Made by a program: the position numbers and the translations under genes. Shown here one piece after another: positions 12,084-24,463 of a stretch of DNA of 64,000 nt. The stretch is from Daucus carota subsp. sativus (taxonomy: Eukaryota; Streptophyta; Magnoliopsida; Apiales; Apiaceae), in the NCBI RefSeq assembly GCF_001625215.2, contig NC_030381.2, positions 41,724,689-41,788,688 of the forward strand. The letters are read 5' to 3'. Every line of letters starts with the position of its first letter. Within the stretch, counting starts at the first letter, position 1. Under the pieces are notes generated by a model. It searched no databases and had not been told where the DNA came from. It was given only the letters and a program-made list of their open reading frames with translations.

Positions 12084-12089
12084 CACGTG
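12084..12089. promoter_or_regulatory. G-box CACGTG upstream of the carrier gene
   Basis: A perfect CACGTG in the context GCCACGTGTC, a strong bZIP/bHLH binding form. It lies about 85 bp before a TATA-like TATTTATATC at about 12172-12181 that precedes a CT-rich presumed transcription start. Confidence 0.5.
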
Positions 12090-12485
12090 TCAGTCTCATC
12101 TTCCTCGATCCCCTAAAACCCCTTGTCTCCTTCCTCACTTGCACTAGTACCATTTCATATTTATCCTTCTCTATTTATATCACTTCTCCTCTGCTCTGCT
12201 AAGCTCCAGATCCATCTTTTTATTCTATTTTCACTTTTATTTATTTATTGTATTTATAATTAATATCTTTTTATATATATTTGCTTATATCGCGCCGCCA
12301 GATCCTTCGCCGCTCAGATTCCGATCATCGGCGTCGTTTCAGAATCTAACACTAGATACTCCTTGTGCTACTTCATTTATAGACAGATAGATACGTTTTG
12401 TATGTATGTCCATGTGTTTCATTTCAGCTTATTTCTGCTTTTTGTTTAATTAGCTTAGAAATTGGGGTTTATTAAAGTATGGATT

Positions 12486-12646
12486 CGTAGATTAATTAGT
12501 TTTAGATTGCTTGTAGTTTAGATCACTTTTTTTTTTTTTGGATTTTAGGGTTAGGATTGATAAATAGATTAGTTAATTTTAGATTGTATTGTAGATTAGT
12601 GTTTTTGTTTTTTGGGATTTTTTGGGGGATTTTAGGGTTAGGATTG
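12486..12646 (+). repeat. Imperfectly duplicated leader with two telo-box motifs
   Basis: The leader before the carrier has an approximate tandem duplication of about 85 bp. Each copy includes GATTTTAGGGTTAGGATTG (12541 and 12628), a telo-box-like word, and an AT-rich part containing TTTTAGATTG. Telo-boxes (AAACCCTAA) are known plant 5'-region elements. Whether they act here is unknown. Confidence 0.55.
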
Positions 12647-12660
12647 AAAAAGTGGCGAAG

Positions 12661-13668
12661 ATGAGTTTGGGGGCGGCTGAGGATGATTCAGCAACGGAGA
12701 TTCATCTTCCAGCTGATATTGATTGGGAAATGCTCGATAAATCGAGGTTTTTCTTTCTCGGGGCAGCTCTTTTCTCAGCTGTATCTGGCACTTTGTATCC
12801 AATGGTTGTGTTGAAAACTAGGCAGCAAGTGTTGCTTAAAGATACTTCGTGTTTTAAGCTTGCGGCTTGGGTGCTCAAGCAGGAGGGGTTTAGGGGGTTT
12901 TATAAGGGCTTTGGGACGTCGTTGATGGGGACGATTCCTGCTAGGGCGCTTTATATGGGGGCACTTGAGGTTACCAAGAGTAGTGTGGGTACTGCTACTG
13001 TTAATTTCGGGGTTTCTGAGGGGAATGCTGCCGCGATTGCGAATGCTGCTGGGGGTGTCAGTGCTGCTATGGCGGCGCAGTTGGTTTGGACTCCGATTGA
13101 TGTTGTTAGTCAGAGATTGATGGTGCAAGGTGGGAGTAATGTGAATGGTTCGGGTGGGAGTGCTGTGAGGTATAGTGGTGGGATTGATGCGTTTAGGAAG
13201 ATTGTTGCCTCAGATGGGTTGAGAGGTCTTTATAGGGGGTTTGGGATTTCTACATTGACGTATGCTCCGTCCAATGCTGTATGGTGGGCGTCTTATTCTG
13301 TAGCGCATAGGTTGATTTGGGGAGGGGTTGGTTCATATTGTTGTAAGAAAGATGAAGGGGGTTTTAGGCCTGGTTCGATGGCTGTGGTGGCGGTACAAGG
13401 GGTTAGTGCTGCTATGGCTAGTGGGGTATCAGCCTTGATCACAATGCCGCTAGATACAGTAAAGACAAGACTGCAAGTGTTGGAAGGAGAGGGCCGGCCG
13501 ACAATTGGACAGACCGTGAAGAAGCTGGTCAAGGAAGGCGGACTAGGTGCTTGTTATAGAGGTTTGGGGCCGAGGTGGGCTTCGATGTCTCTTTCCGCAA
13601 CCACCATGATCACCACTTACGAGTTCCTAAAAAAAATGTCTACGAAGAATCAAGAAGTGTTTGCTTAA
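12661..13668 (+). CDS. Mitochondrial carrier family (SLC25) transporter, SLC25A44 / At1g72820-like
   Basis: Intronless, 335 aa. Three carrier repeats are visible through their signature helices: PMVVLKTRQQV at about residues 47-57 (the acidic residue of PxD/ExxK/R is replaced by V), PIDVVSQRLMVQ at 145-156 and PLDTVKTRLQV at 263-273. Each repeat is followed by a G-x-Y/F-x-G block: FRGFYKGFG, LRGLYRGFG and GACYRGLG. The family exchanges solutes across the inner mitochondrial membrane with six transmembrane helices. The human relative SLC25A44 carries branched-chain amino acids, but the plant substrate is not established. The sequence closely resembles what I recall of Arabidopsis At1g72820. 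The start is the ATG giving MSLGAAEDDS, which matches the family N-terminus. The frame is open further upstream without an ATG. Codon use is GC-richer than the surroundings. Confidence 0.95.
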   Translation: MSLGAAEDDSATEIHLPADIDWEMLDKSRFFFLGAALFSAVSGTLYPMVVLKTRQQVLLKDTSCFKLAAWVLKQEGFRGFYKGFGTSLMGTIPARALYMGALEVTKSSVGTATVNFGVSEGNAAAIANAAGGVSAAMAAQLVWTPIDVVSQRLMVQGGSNVNGSGGSAVRYSGGIDAFRKIVASDGLRGLYRGFGISTLTYAPSNAVWWASYSVAHRLIWGGVGSYCCKKDEGGFRPGSMAVVAVQGVSAAMASGVSALITMPLDTVKTRLQVLEGEGRPTIGQTVKKLVKEGGLGACYRGLGPRWASMSLSATTMITTYEFLKKMSTKNQEVFA

Positions 13669-13928
13669 CTAAGTTTTGTGGGAGAAAGATACAAAGTGGA
13701 AAAAGTTTAGTATGTTGCAAATCAGATACACACTGTTATAACTTGGTTGCTTGTCATGTGCTGATGACCTTCCTCTATGAATACCAATGTAAATATGTAA
13801 AGTTGTACTTAAGGTTTACTTATGATTAACACGAAAATCAAATTACAATGTCCAATATTGTACAAGTAGTTCAACCTTGGTCAGGGTCAGAGTCAGATCC
13901 TGTTAGTTGTGTCTGAATGATATTGTAG
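13669..13928 (+). other. Probable 3' UTR of the carrier gene
   Basis: Sequence directly after the stop codon. It is AT-rich and has no coding-like frame. The poly-A site cannot be fixed from sequence alone. Confidence 0.4.
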
Positions 13929-14120
13929 GTTCCCGGGGGACATCCACCTGGTATATACAAGAGCCAGATTGAGGGTACAAACATTGAGCAATATGCCTCT
14001 ACTTCGGTTCAAGAGGCAAATGCTGAGCAGTATGGCCACTCAGAAAGGTCAAGCCACCAGAAGCTTCATAAACATATCGTCCAACGATTGGAGAACCTAA
14101 TTGATATCATCCCCAAGTAG
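13929..14120 (+). pseudogene. Orphan exon-like fragment, 63-codon open frame without ATG start
   Basis: A frame opens directly after ATTGTAG, which would be a reasonable splice acceptor. It runs 63 codons to TAG with coding-like composition. It begins V-P-G-G-H-P-P-G, ends QRLENLIDIIPK, and the middle is rich in Q, E, S and H. It stands out against the AT-rich flanks. I do not recognise the family. It could be a terminal exon of an unseen gene, a captured gene fragment, or an alternative exon downstream of the carrier. Confidence 0.3.
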
Positions 14121-14882
14121 AATTAAAGTAATCAAATCTGATGTCATATGGTTGTTTACCTAACAAAACTGCGATTCGTTAATTTGCATTCATCTTGATT
14201 ACTGTACGGAGTACCGACTAAACACAAACTATTATATCGAATTATTGATAGCTGCATTTTGCAGCGGACATAAGATATCTATTTATAATGTAAACTTAAA
14301 AAATGATCATATTTCTCTTCTATAAATACACAATCTTTATATCCTATTTTCGTATAATCTTGCAATATTTTCCATTAAATATTTTCTCATATAGTGTGAA
14401 TTTAATATTTTTCCCATGTAATTTGTTTTTTTTCCCGTAATATGATGATCTTAATTATATGACATGTTATTTAATTAAATTATATTTTTAAATCTTTTAA
14501 TCACTATAATTTGATCTTTTAAATTTTAATGTTGTTAAATGATGTCCTAAAATTAAAATCAACTTTGCTAAGTCGTAAGTATGAATTTTAATTAATTTTA
14601 GAATCTGGATAAAAAAAACTGAACCGTGGTCTTAGTATTGATAAAAAATTGAATTCTACATAATAACCGACCCTTTCAAATTGTAATGTGACCATTTCCC
14701 TAATTTAGTAATTATTTTTATCATAAATATAATTATGATGTGTTATTAATTTGTTTAAATTCAATTATCATATAAGAAGTAGGTGAAAGATAAAAAAAAA
14801 TAAATTGATATTTTTTGGAGGCCAATTAATATTTAATTGTCAAAAAAATAACCTTGAAGGCTACTTGTCTACTTGTTTTTTA
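14121..14882. other. AT-rich spacer
   Basis: I see no gene, clean repeat boundary or RNA gene in this stretch. Confidence 0.4.
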
Positions 14883-15085
14883 GGAGAGAAAGCAAGTGAA
14901 TGTAAGTGAATTAAAGTGTGCTCTCACTTTCCTCCCAAAAGCCACTTTTGGGGTGAAAGTTTTAGAGTGAAACTAAGCTATATTTGCACTCACTTTCACT
15001 TGCTTTCGCCTTTTTAAAGAACTCAGGAGCACGAATAGAAGTGAGAGTTAGATCACTTTACTTTCTCTTCACTTGCTTTCCTCCC
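14883..15085. repeat. Imperfect inverted repeat, MITE-like
   Basis: The left end GGAGAGAAAGCAAGTGAA pairs with the right end around TTCACTTGCTTTCCTCC, with further matching words such as CTCACTTTC inside. This is about 200 bp of hairpin-forming sequence. No target duplication could be assigned. Confidence 0.45.
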
Positions 15086-15636
15086 TATTTAAAACTCGAG
15101 AGCAGGGTGTTAATCGCAAAAAAAAAATAACCTCCCACGTAAGTGAATTGGGTCTTAGAACGGGAGATGCTCTAAAGCCTTGCAAAGCTTCTAACCTCAT
15201 CAACCTGTTTCATATCATGATCAAAACAAGACAATCCTAATATCTATTACTTTTAAGGAAACAACATATGAAGGAAGGGAAAACATCAGATATGGACACA
15301 TAAATACTGAGCTTAATTATTGTTTCAAATGTTTGAAGAGAAGAGTATTTCCAATTCCCACAATGAACAACATAAATTCTAACTGAATACATAAGCATCC
15401 TGATTGTAACGTCTTCAGGTTAAAAAAGAAAAGAAAAGAAACATCCTCATGGCAACCTACGCACTAACATCAATTTTAAAACACAGAAGCTACACATTTG
15501 ATTATGGGGACCTACACGATATCTAAAGACTGATAATCAAGATACTTGTTTTCATTGCCGAGACAGAACCCGCATATTAGATCGTTAGCACAATCCAACT
15601 ATGAAGAGTGAGGGGTTTCAGCTGTTTTGGTAACAG

Positions 15637-18600
15637 TCAAACACGAGCCCTTTTGTTGCTGCAAGAGGGGCATTTGTACTGCTTGATATGCTCAGCCCTG
15701 GCTGGGGTGATCTTGACGCACTTCCCATGGAACCACTTCTCGCAGATGTCACAGCAAATCCAGAACTCATCCTGTCCATAGTTCTCTCCACATGCTCCAC
15801 ATAATGCATCCCCATGTTCATCTTCCTCTTCTTCCAAGCCTTCCTCATCCTCATCATCGTCTTTTGGTTCCGGTCCTTTTGGAAACTTGACTTCAGATTC
15901 AGTGATTCGCTGTTTCATCAAGAACTTGAAACATTAGAAAGTTTATTAAACAGATAAAATCCTGCACACCAACTAAATTTTGATAAATAAAAGAACAAAT
16001 TGTTTATTCAGTTCTTTTCCGCTATCCAGCTTTGAAAAACCTGAAACCGCGGAGAGGGTACGTAATTACTAATGTCATTCCCATATAAGGATTAAAAAAG
16101 AAATAGACTGTGGCGAAGGTCTTAGTTTACCAAAGCTCATAACTTGCTCTCATGAAGGTGAGCAAACTAAAGATGGCTAGCCGCAGGTGAGACAGACATG
16201 ATATGTAATATAGGAATCTCCGTATCCATAGCAATAAAAGGGTGTCCTTATTCAGCAACACCAAATAAGGAAATATATAGTCATCATATTTACAAATATA
16301 ATAATTGTAGAGTTCAGGAAAATTGATGCCAACAATGAGACACTTGACTTTGACGTATTAATCTACGTTCATATGGCAATAAGCAACACCAAATAAGGAA
16401 ATAAATACTCATCATGTTCACAAATATAATAAATTGTTCTTGTTATAAAAAAGGTGTCCTTATTTAGCAACACCATATAAGGAAATAAATACTCACTATA
16501 TTTACAAATATAATCAAATATAACAAATTGTAGTATTCCAAAAAAAATGTGCCAACAATGACACACATGACTTCCACGTGTGAATCTCCAATTTTATGCC
16601 ATAGAAGGGTGTATTTAGCAACACCAAATAAAGAAACAAATACTCTCATAACATTTAAATATATAATAAAGTGTAGAGTTCCGAAATATAACTGCCAACA
16701 ATGACACTTGAGATTAAGTACTTGTTTAACTTCTTCAGTCGTCAAATGCTGTGCCCTAAGTTATGCATTTCAATTAATTTAGGCACCTAGCTAGCTTTGA
16801 AAACCACAAACTATTCCCATAACTGAAATCAAATATAACGATCAACGTGGGTCAAATTCTTAAGACTCGGGAGCAGAGGATCTAGCAGCAACTTTATTCA
16901 GACAATGGATTTAAAAAAAAGAGAGATAGAGAAACTTTTCCCCACCTTAGGATTTGACTTAGGTTTGTTGTTGCCATGATTGGACACAGCTGATTTTTCC
17001 TTTGACTGTTTCTTAGATGCCCCCGTCGTCACAGCTTCATATATCGTTGGGAGATCATTTATCATATTAAAAAGTCTCTTTCTGCACAAACAATACAAAT
17101 AGGAAAAAATATTAAAGGGTATGAGACCAAAGCATGTGTCATCCCATGAGATAATACACAAGCAGCAACTTTTAGCCACCACTGCAGAACTATCTATTTT
17201 GGTCGTTTCTAAGATCAGTGCAGGTCAACTCATAAGAGCAAGTCCAATGCTAAAGTTTAAACGGCTATAGCCATTGTATAATTTAAGACCAAAAGGTAGT
17301 GTTTGGTATTAAAATACAATTAGTGGTCCAATGCATAGTTTTAAAATAGGACAAACTACATTCCAGTCTTACTAACTTTTCACCAAACTCCTTTAACTTT
17401 AGTTAGGTAGATGATGTGGCAAGGATGACTAGCTATCTTCAGCCCTAAATCTAATACCAACTATTCATTTATGCATGTATAGGACTAAATATAGCTAGCA
17501 TTGGAGTGGTATTTTGTAAACTTAGTTCTATATTATAGCTATGCATTGGACTTGCTCTAAACACAACATATGCATAAGCGGGATACGGTTCTTTCTTTGC
17601 TCCAAGCAGATACAGCACCACTTCAGGTAATGATGATGCATTAACTATAAGCTATGTGAATGAGGGGTAAAAAGATTTTCTGCAATGTCATATAATCAAT
17701 GTTAAACTGCTAATGCTAATGTATAAAAGCATATATTCAATGACTCGTCCGCAACCATGCTATTGACTTGACCTGCCTCAGTGAAGGAATATAGCATTCA
17801 GTTGACCACTGATGCCCAACTAAGAATAGAATTGTCAAGTTGTATTAATCACATAGAAATTAGTTGAATAATATACTTTTTCCATGTTATTTCTGTTCAT
17901 AGGAGTAAGTTGGTCTCTAAATCACTGAACACACTCTCTCACAAATGGAATCAACTTTCTCACCACAAAGGATGTTAGCATACCGATAGATTGTAGGGTG
18001 CTAATCTGGTTTCATCACAATTACCGGAGGACGGTACAAACATCCCAATTATAATGGTTTATAACTTTGCATAGTTAATGGGGACGATCATCCAGCATTA
18101 GTAGTATCATACTGTATAAATTACATAATTGAGCAATAAACTTATTTTGAGAAAAATTTCAAGAAATGGATACATGAAGCAGAACACCACTTTGTCATTT
18201 TTAATTAAATGCGATATTGTGACAGAAAGTGGTGCCCTTTTCAAATATGCCTTGAACACCGTTCTTACTGCACTCTGTAATTGCTAAATTTTTGAATAAT
18301 ACATGGCATATATGAGTTATATATAGTATTTTGGAACGGGAACACTCATAGCTGTAAGCAATTATGTACAACATATACTACATGATAGAGCATTTGCAAA
18401 ACTTTATCTACTAGAATAGAAACTTGTCCTTCAAGTCTTTCACATAAGATTAAGACAATGTAAAAGAGACATTTTTCTGGTATTTAAGCAATATCAATAA
18501 CCTTAAAGGTGTACAACATTAGAACTGCAGCAGCCTTAAGGCACGCTCTACATATTCAAAATTTTCCAAATGAAATTTGTAAGCAATGACAAATTATTAA

Positions 18601-21600
18601 AAAGTTTAGCCACATTGAAAAATTCAGCTGATCATTGAGGACATAAGCTTCAGTTTTTCTTTTTCATCTAAATCCTCCCATATACAGCCAGAACATGTAC
18701 AGTGCCAGCATAGCTAACATAAGGCAAGTAAAACATATTACATTCAAGCTAATTTATCCAGATTCCAATGGAGAATAATATGGTGTTCAAACAAAAAAGT
18801 TACCTGTCAGCTTTATCAAATCCAAATCGAGCGCCAAAGTAAAATGCAACAGCAAGTAGCCATGCATCACTGTGGACGGCAACCAAAGACAACCAATCCT
18901 TCTCTTGCATCCCATCTCTGGCAAAGTTGATACCAAGTGCAGGCTCCGGAAGCTCTGGGGGTACTTCTTCTGCAGGTAAATTGACTTCCCACCGCTCATT
19001 GGGAAACCCATAAAGGCATAAATTTTCCTTTTCTGTTATTTAATAGAGAGATCAGTTCTCAACAATATATTAACATTTGAAAGTTACAATTGAGCATATT
19101 GCACAAAATCAGTATGACCCAACTAACTAGTAATTAATTTTGATTGTGCAAGCGAAAAGTAGAAAAAGAAAAACTTTTTACAAACACATACAAACTAGAT
19201 GACATGTGAAGGAAATTTAAAGAGATTCAATTACAGCCTATCACAAAACCGCAGAACTTGCTAAGTGAACAGTATCAATCTAGTTTGAAATTATAGTTCA
19301 GACTTCAGTACATAACTACATACCAAGTAGTTGAACGGCTGAAGATAACTAGGTCTTGTCAAGTCGATATTGAGTAGAAACAATCATAGTATAAAACCAA
19401 GTTCAGATGACAGATACAAAACTAAGGTACATATGAAAGCTGCAGACAATTCATTGCAGGAACAATTCTAATCATAAAGGAAAGAAAAAATTAAAAGCAA
19501 CAGAGTGGCTATACAAATGACCAAATAAGTGGAGCCTGTTAGGATTATTGAGTTCAACTGCTCACGAGAATTTTATAAACAAGGCAAAGTGCCAAATCAA
19601 CTTTTTCCACTCATATATAACAACATTCCTAGAGAAACAAAACTTAACTTGACTCCCTATGGAGATCTGTCTCACATGTCAGACTCTAAAAACCACTAAC
19701 TTGTTCGTAATTGCAAGCCTGCCATTAAGAGGGCATACTTTCTACATTCTACCCATCACTATGCTACTTGTAAATTTATTCCATCTGGTCCCATTACAAC
19801 TCATGTCCAATTTTAATGGGGGTATAGTTAGATGAAAGGTCATATTTCTACTATCAAAAGATATAGAGACTGATAAGAACTAGACCTTGAAACCAGAAAC
19901 AGCAATGTAACGTAAAGTAGATGGCCCCAGCAATTAACAAGATTTAAAACACACGCTTCAGGTAAAGTTATCAGTTATCACCACCAGTATTATCATGCAT
20001 GCTTTATGTTATACAGGAATCTAGGCAACCAAAATTGAACGTCAAACTGAACAAGAAAGAAAAGGCCAAACAAGTGGCACAAACTTGCAGTAAACACAAG
20101 AAAATATTCAATCACACTATTAAAGCCTTATAACTGCAGGGGAGAACTGTGACAGCATTATTACTCTTAGGCCATGTTTGTTTGAACTTTGCAGGGATTA
20201 TAACCCCGGATTATTATATTGGAGTTGGGTTCAATTTCATATTTCAAATGTAAAGGATTATCCATAAATTCATATTTCAATCATTGTTTTAATTCATGTC
20301 CATTGGATTATAATATCTTGTAAGCGAAGGTACTATAATCCACAGAAATGAATCAAAAAGGTGATTGCAATACAATATCATGGGATTATGATCCTTTAAA
20401 TTTATAGATAGTAATGTCGTTGTCCGGGGATTATAATTCTTTCGAACAAACATGGCCTTAGTATCTTTTTGGAATCTTCAGACAATGAGATGACGAAAGT
20501 GGGTGCGTATGCATTAAAAAATCGTTTTTAGATAGAAGAGGGTTGTATCTATAAGGGAAAGTGTTGTATTATTGCAACATTTTCAGCAGGAGCAAAAAGG
20601 ACTTGCCCCATAAGCAGGAGCACTATATCGACATACTCATATTGAGTGAATCAACACATTTCATATGTTCAATTTAATACCATAATTAAGACTGAGAGGG
20701 ACAATGACAGAACCGGTAGCAAACAAGGCTAGATGGGACCAAGTAGCCCTGATCTGCAGATATTATGACTTTTAAGGTCAACATTCAGGGAGGTAGATTG
20801 ACATCATAAAATTTTAGCTCAAATCAAACTTTATTTACAAGGGTCGACATTATTTTATGGATAAAAATTAGTACTGACAATTTTAAGCATCGAAGAACGA
20901 TTTGGTGCATATTATGCAACAGTGACCATCTGATAACCTATCATTTCACATTAACAATGTCCCAGAAATAGAAAGGAAAAAAAAAATGAAACACTTTAAT
21001 CTTCACAGGATCAAACTGGTCCATTTTCTTTCAAATTGCTCCGAGTTCAAATATTACTTCTGCCCTCAAACAGATGACATATTTCCAGATGGATTGCAAG
21101 TTAAGAAATCATAGTAAGATAAATTTTTTGAATTCACTCCTAATCGGTCCAGCCAATATTAAGGCAGTTGGCATGTACTTCATATTACCATGATCACTCA
21201 CCAAATATTACCAAGGCATAGTCTGACTTTCCTTCTACATATTATTCTTCATTCTATGTGATTGACACGAACTAGTATTTTACATATATAGAAAGCAGAA
21301 AATGTATTTCCTTAACAATCAGTTATCATATATCCAGTTAAACAAATACATTGCATGAGATAATCAAAATATAGACAAGGATTGGGGAAAGGCAAGTTTA
21401 ATGTGAAAATCTAATATAAGGCAACTGTTCAAAACTAAAGGGTAACCTACGCTTACCTTCAGGACCTGGCCAATGTACACATAGAAACATATCTAAAAAC
21501 TATAGGTAGCTCGGTTACACAAGGATACCCACACATTTGCAGACAAAATTTATTTATTTAAATCACAAATGCATTTGAAAACCAGACACAATAATAATGC

Positions 21601-23035
21601 CAGAGCCAACATTGTCCACTTCAAGGCAAGACTGTTTAGATTATCTATAAACTCCTACAGTATAGAGTGCAAACTTAAAAACAAGATTTGCATTATAATG
21701 TGGAAACAATGGTATTGGTTAAGTAAACAAATATGAGAAGGCAGCTTACTGCTCTGCCCTCAAAACAGATGATAGAATTTCCGATCACAGGAAACTTAAG
21801 AAATTATAGCAAGATATGTCTTTTGAATTCACCCCTAACCAGGCAAGTCAGTAAAAAGGAAAATGACACATAATTTAGAAGACCCTGATCAGTGATCCCT
21901 CTCTAAATATTACCAAGGAAATGTCTGACTTCCCATAAACAAATATTACTTCACTTTATTCAGTGGACAATAATAGCATTGTAAGCATATTTATCAATCA
22001 TCAATGACCATATATCCAGGATACAGATGTCCAAGTTGACCAACGATACCACATAACGTAATCAGAATGTAATAAAGACTGGGCAAGGGCCAAGTTAATC
22101 TGACACATAAATGAAGGCAATTGTTCTATACTAAAAGGTAATCTAGGCTTCCCTTCAGGACCTGGCCAATATACACATTCAAACATATTTAAAATATATA
22201 GTTAGTTGGTGTACACAAGAAAATCCCACACATTAGCAGACCAAAGTTTCCTCATCTGAAAAAAGCTATATTTATAGAACAAATTTAAAAAATATAACCG
22301 GAGTACGACACTCGTACAAGAATCCACATTGGACACTTAAGGCAATCTGGTTAACTTAGCTTCTACTTCTCTAAATCACAAAGTTTATTGCAAAATCATA
22401 AACTAGAAACAAAAAATACATGATAATGTGGAACGGGAACCAATAGCATTCATTTAGCAAACACTGGAATAACATTCCTGACTTAGCATGCACTGCAAGC
22501 ACATTCTTGATGTAGACATGTAATGCAATATAAAACTGTATAATGTAACAGGAATCTTATCTTGACAAGTATAAACCCACATAAATATAATTCACATTTT
22601 GTGATGGAAAAGTAAATCACATACAAATAAACATTTATTAACATGCATAAATAGGCACTAATATATTTAAATCCACATTAAACACAGTCAAACTATAATT
22701 AATCGTTTACAAAAAAGGTAATAAATTACAGTGAGAGAGTGTAGAAAACTAACCAGGGTCACACTGCTGGTAAAATTCTTCAACATCTACGGAAAAAACC
22801 CAGAAATAATATATAAAAATCCCAACAAAATTCCCTAAAATCTAAGAATTTAAAACAAAAAATACCCACAAAATAAATCAAAAACCCCAAACAGAAAATC
22901 ACAAAAAATGGTAAAAATTAAAAAATTGAAGATACCAGTAGTAAGGGCCTTAATCATTCCAGCTCTCCGGCTCTTGAAATCCCTGAAAACCTCTTCAACA
23001 GTCCGGGGATTGTAGTGTTGACCACCTCCATCCAT
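15637..23035 (-). CDS. AL: Alfin-like (AL) PHD-finger histone reader
   Basis: Five exons on the minus strand: 22936-23035, 22754-22786, 18804-19032, 16946-17081 and 15637-15909. They total 771 nt (256 aa), all GT-AG and in phase. The N-terminal Alfin domain runs from about residue 8 ([16 protein letters not shown]) through the [18 protein letters not shown] block and on to the [15 protein letters not shown] block near residue 125. A variable K/S-rich linker and an acidic D/E stretch (183-197) follow. The C-terminal C4HC3 PHD finger has C203, C206, C219, C222, H227, C230, C246 and C249, including the [16 protein letters not shown] block. AL proteins are nuclear and their PHD finger binds trimethylated H3K4. 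They act in stress and seed-gene regulation and contact PRC1 components, as known for the family. The length is typical (about 250 aa). Introns 2-4 are long and carry MITEs and duplications. Confidence 0.96.
16254..16700. repeat. Irregular tandem repeats in Alfin-like intron 4
   Basis: Four copies of a segment starting AGCAACACCAAATAAGGAAA begin near 16254, 16382, 16466 and 16618. Some are followed by a second shared word, GCCAACAATGACAC. The spacing is irregular (128, 84 and 152 bp), suggesting repeated duplication with deletions. Confidence 0.7.
17236..17557. mobile_element. Tourist-like MITE in Alfin-like intron 3
   Basis: The ends are GAGCAAGTCCAATGC and GCATTGGACTTGCTC, a perfect inverted pair, flanked by TAA on both sides (17233-17235 and 17558-17560). 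About 322 bp, non-coding. Confidence 0.88.
20170..20457. mobile_element. Tourist-like MITE in Alfin-like intron 2
   Basis: The inverted ends are GGCCATGTTTGTTTGAAC and TTCGAACAAACATGGCC (one mismatch/indel), flanked by TTA on both sides. The central part repeats the word GGATTATAA in both orientations. About 288 bp. Confidence 0.85.
21060..22212. repeat. Diverged segmental tandem duplication (period about 695 bp) in Alfin-like intron 2
   Basis: Copy 1 starts near 21060 (CTGCCCTCAAACAGATGA) and copy 2 near 21754. The offset is 694 bp at the left and 696 bp at a late shared marker, TTCAGGACCTGGCCAAT (about 21460 and 22157). Many small indels separate the copies, so the duplication is old. It is intronic, with no exon inside. 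Confidence 0.75.
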
Positions 23036-23040
23036 AGCTT

Positions 23041-24229
23041 GTTGTGCGTATATATTTTATATGTAAGTATAATTTATTCAAGTGTTTGGTGGGAAACAAG
23101 AGACAGTAGAAACAAAGGGGGTAATGTTAAGAAGATTATTTGACCTTGTTGCCGCTGCAGCAGATGATACAATACAATGTCTTTTTTATATCAAAGACAG
23201 ATAATGGGAGTGAAGCAGATTGATTAACTAGATTGGATACAACATTGTTGAGTCCGGATGAGGGTTTGGATCTCAGGCAGGCCCACTTTATTAAAGCCCT
23301 GAAATTTGAATTAGTATTGGTCAATATTGGATGGTTGACTTTGGCCCATCTATTTATCTATTTAAATGATATTGCTTGAAGGAACTCTGCAGTTTCTTAC
23401 CAAAAATCCTTCATACAACTGGTATGTTTACAAAAATTGTCATCTTTCACTAATGTTTTATTTGTTTTCTACTTTGTTTTTTCCTGGGGTCTATAACTGT
23501 AATTTGTATATAATAAATGTAGGAGTTATTCAAATGCACACTTTTATTGGTTTTGGTTTTTTTGTCATCTAAAGTCTGCAAGAAAATAACAAGTTTTTTA
23601 TTGTTTGCAAATGTTCATAACAATTATAACTGATGAGTCTTTATTTTGACATATTTATGGTAAACTTGTTATAGTCCCTAACATTCGAGAGTTTCTCAGA
23701 TTTTTCGCGGTTTAAAAACCGAACCACAACATATAAAATCGAAACCGCACATTTTATAAATCGGACCGCATCAATGGTGTTTGGTTCTATTTCGGTTTTC
23801 ATTTTTAAAAACAGCATTTTTGTGGTTCTGGTTGCGGGTAGAATTCTAGTTTCGATAGGATTTTATGATAACTAGTTGTTTTTAAATGACAACTTCTTGT
23901 TATTCTAATAAGATAATTTTCTACGAAACTTGATTAGTACAGGCACATAAGCAGGCTATTATCATCAATTATAAACATGTCTAAATTAAAATGTAAAGAT
24001 AGCTTGTTGTTAAGAGTGATCATCAAAATTTAGAATTTACGATCTCTCTATGTTTAATGATTACACACTGCTTTGAAGAGATGAATACTCCCCCTGATTC
24101 TTGTAATTCCTACATACTACACATTAGACATAAAAGTTTCTAGCATAGAATCATAAAAGCAAAATCACGTAATAAATTTCTCAAAATAACTATTGATCCA
24201 GAACACCTTAAAAAATCATGTCTTTACTA
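23041..24229. other. Spacer upstream of the Alfin-like gene
   Basis: This holds the presumed Alfin-like promoter. Near 23690-23860 is a short block of degenerate words around AACCG and CGGTT, like the ends of the element at 28075-29505, but without clear paired boundaries. No gene was seen. Confidence 0.4.
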
Positions 24230-24463
24230 CTCCCTCCGTCCCATTTTAACTGCTTTTGACTTTTTTACACGTATTTAAGATGTTAAAAAAATTACATCTA
24301 AACACGATTATTTTTTATAAAAATTATATCAAATAAAAGTTTAGAGTCTAAACTTTTATTTGATATAAGAATTGAAATTTTTTATTGAGTGTAGATATTA
24401 TTTTTTTACATCTCAATATACGTGTTAAAAAGTCAAACATCAGTTAAAATAGGACAGAGGGAG
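24230..24463. mobile_element. Stowaway-like MITE, near-palindromic
   Basis: The ends CTCCCTCCGTCC and GGACAGAGGGAG are flanked by TA. The interior is close to a perfect palindrome centred on the region reading AAAGTTTAGAGTCTAAACTTT, so the transcript would form one long hairpin. Confidence 0.85.

Noticed and set aside
12775-13532. Minus-strand ORFs opposite the mitochondrial carrier
   Set aside because: They are antisense shadows of a GC-rich conserved coding exon with no independent motif.
22001-22186. Minus-strand 61-codon frame in Alfin-like intron 2
   Set aside because: It lies within the diverged intronic duplication, its sister copy does not keep the frame, and the Alfin-like exons splice around it.
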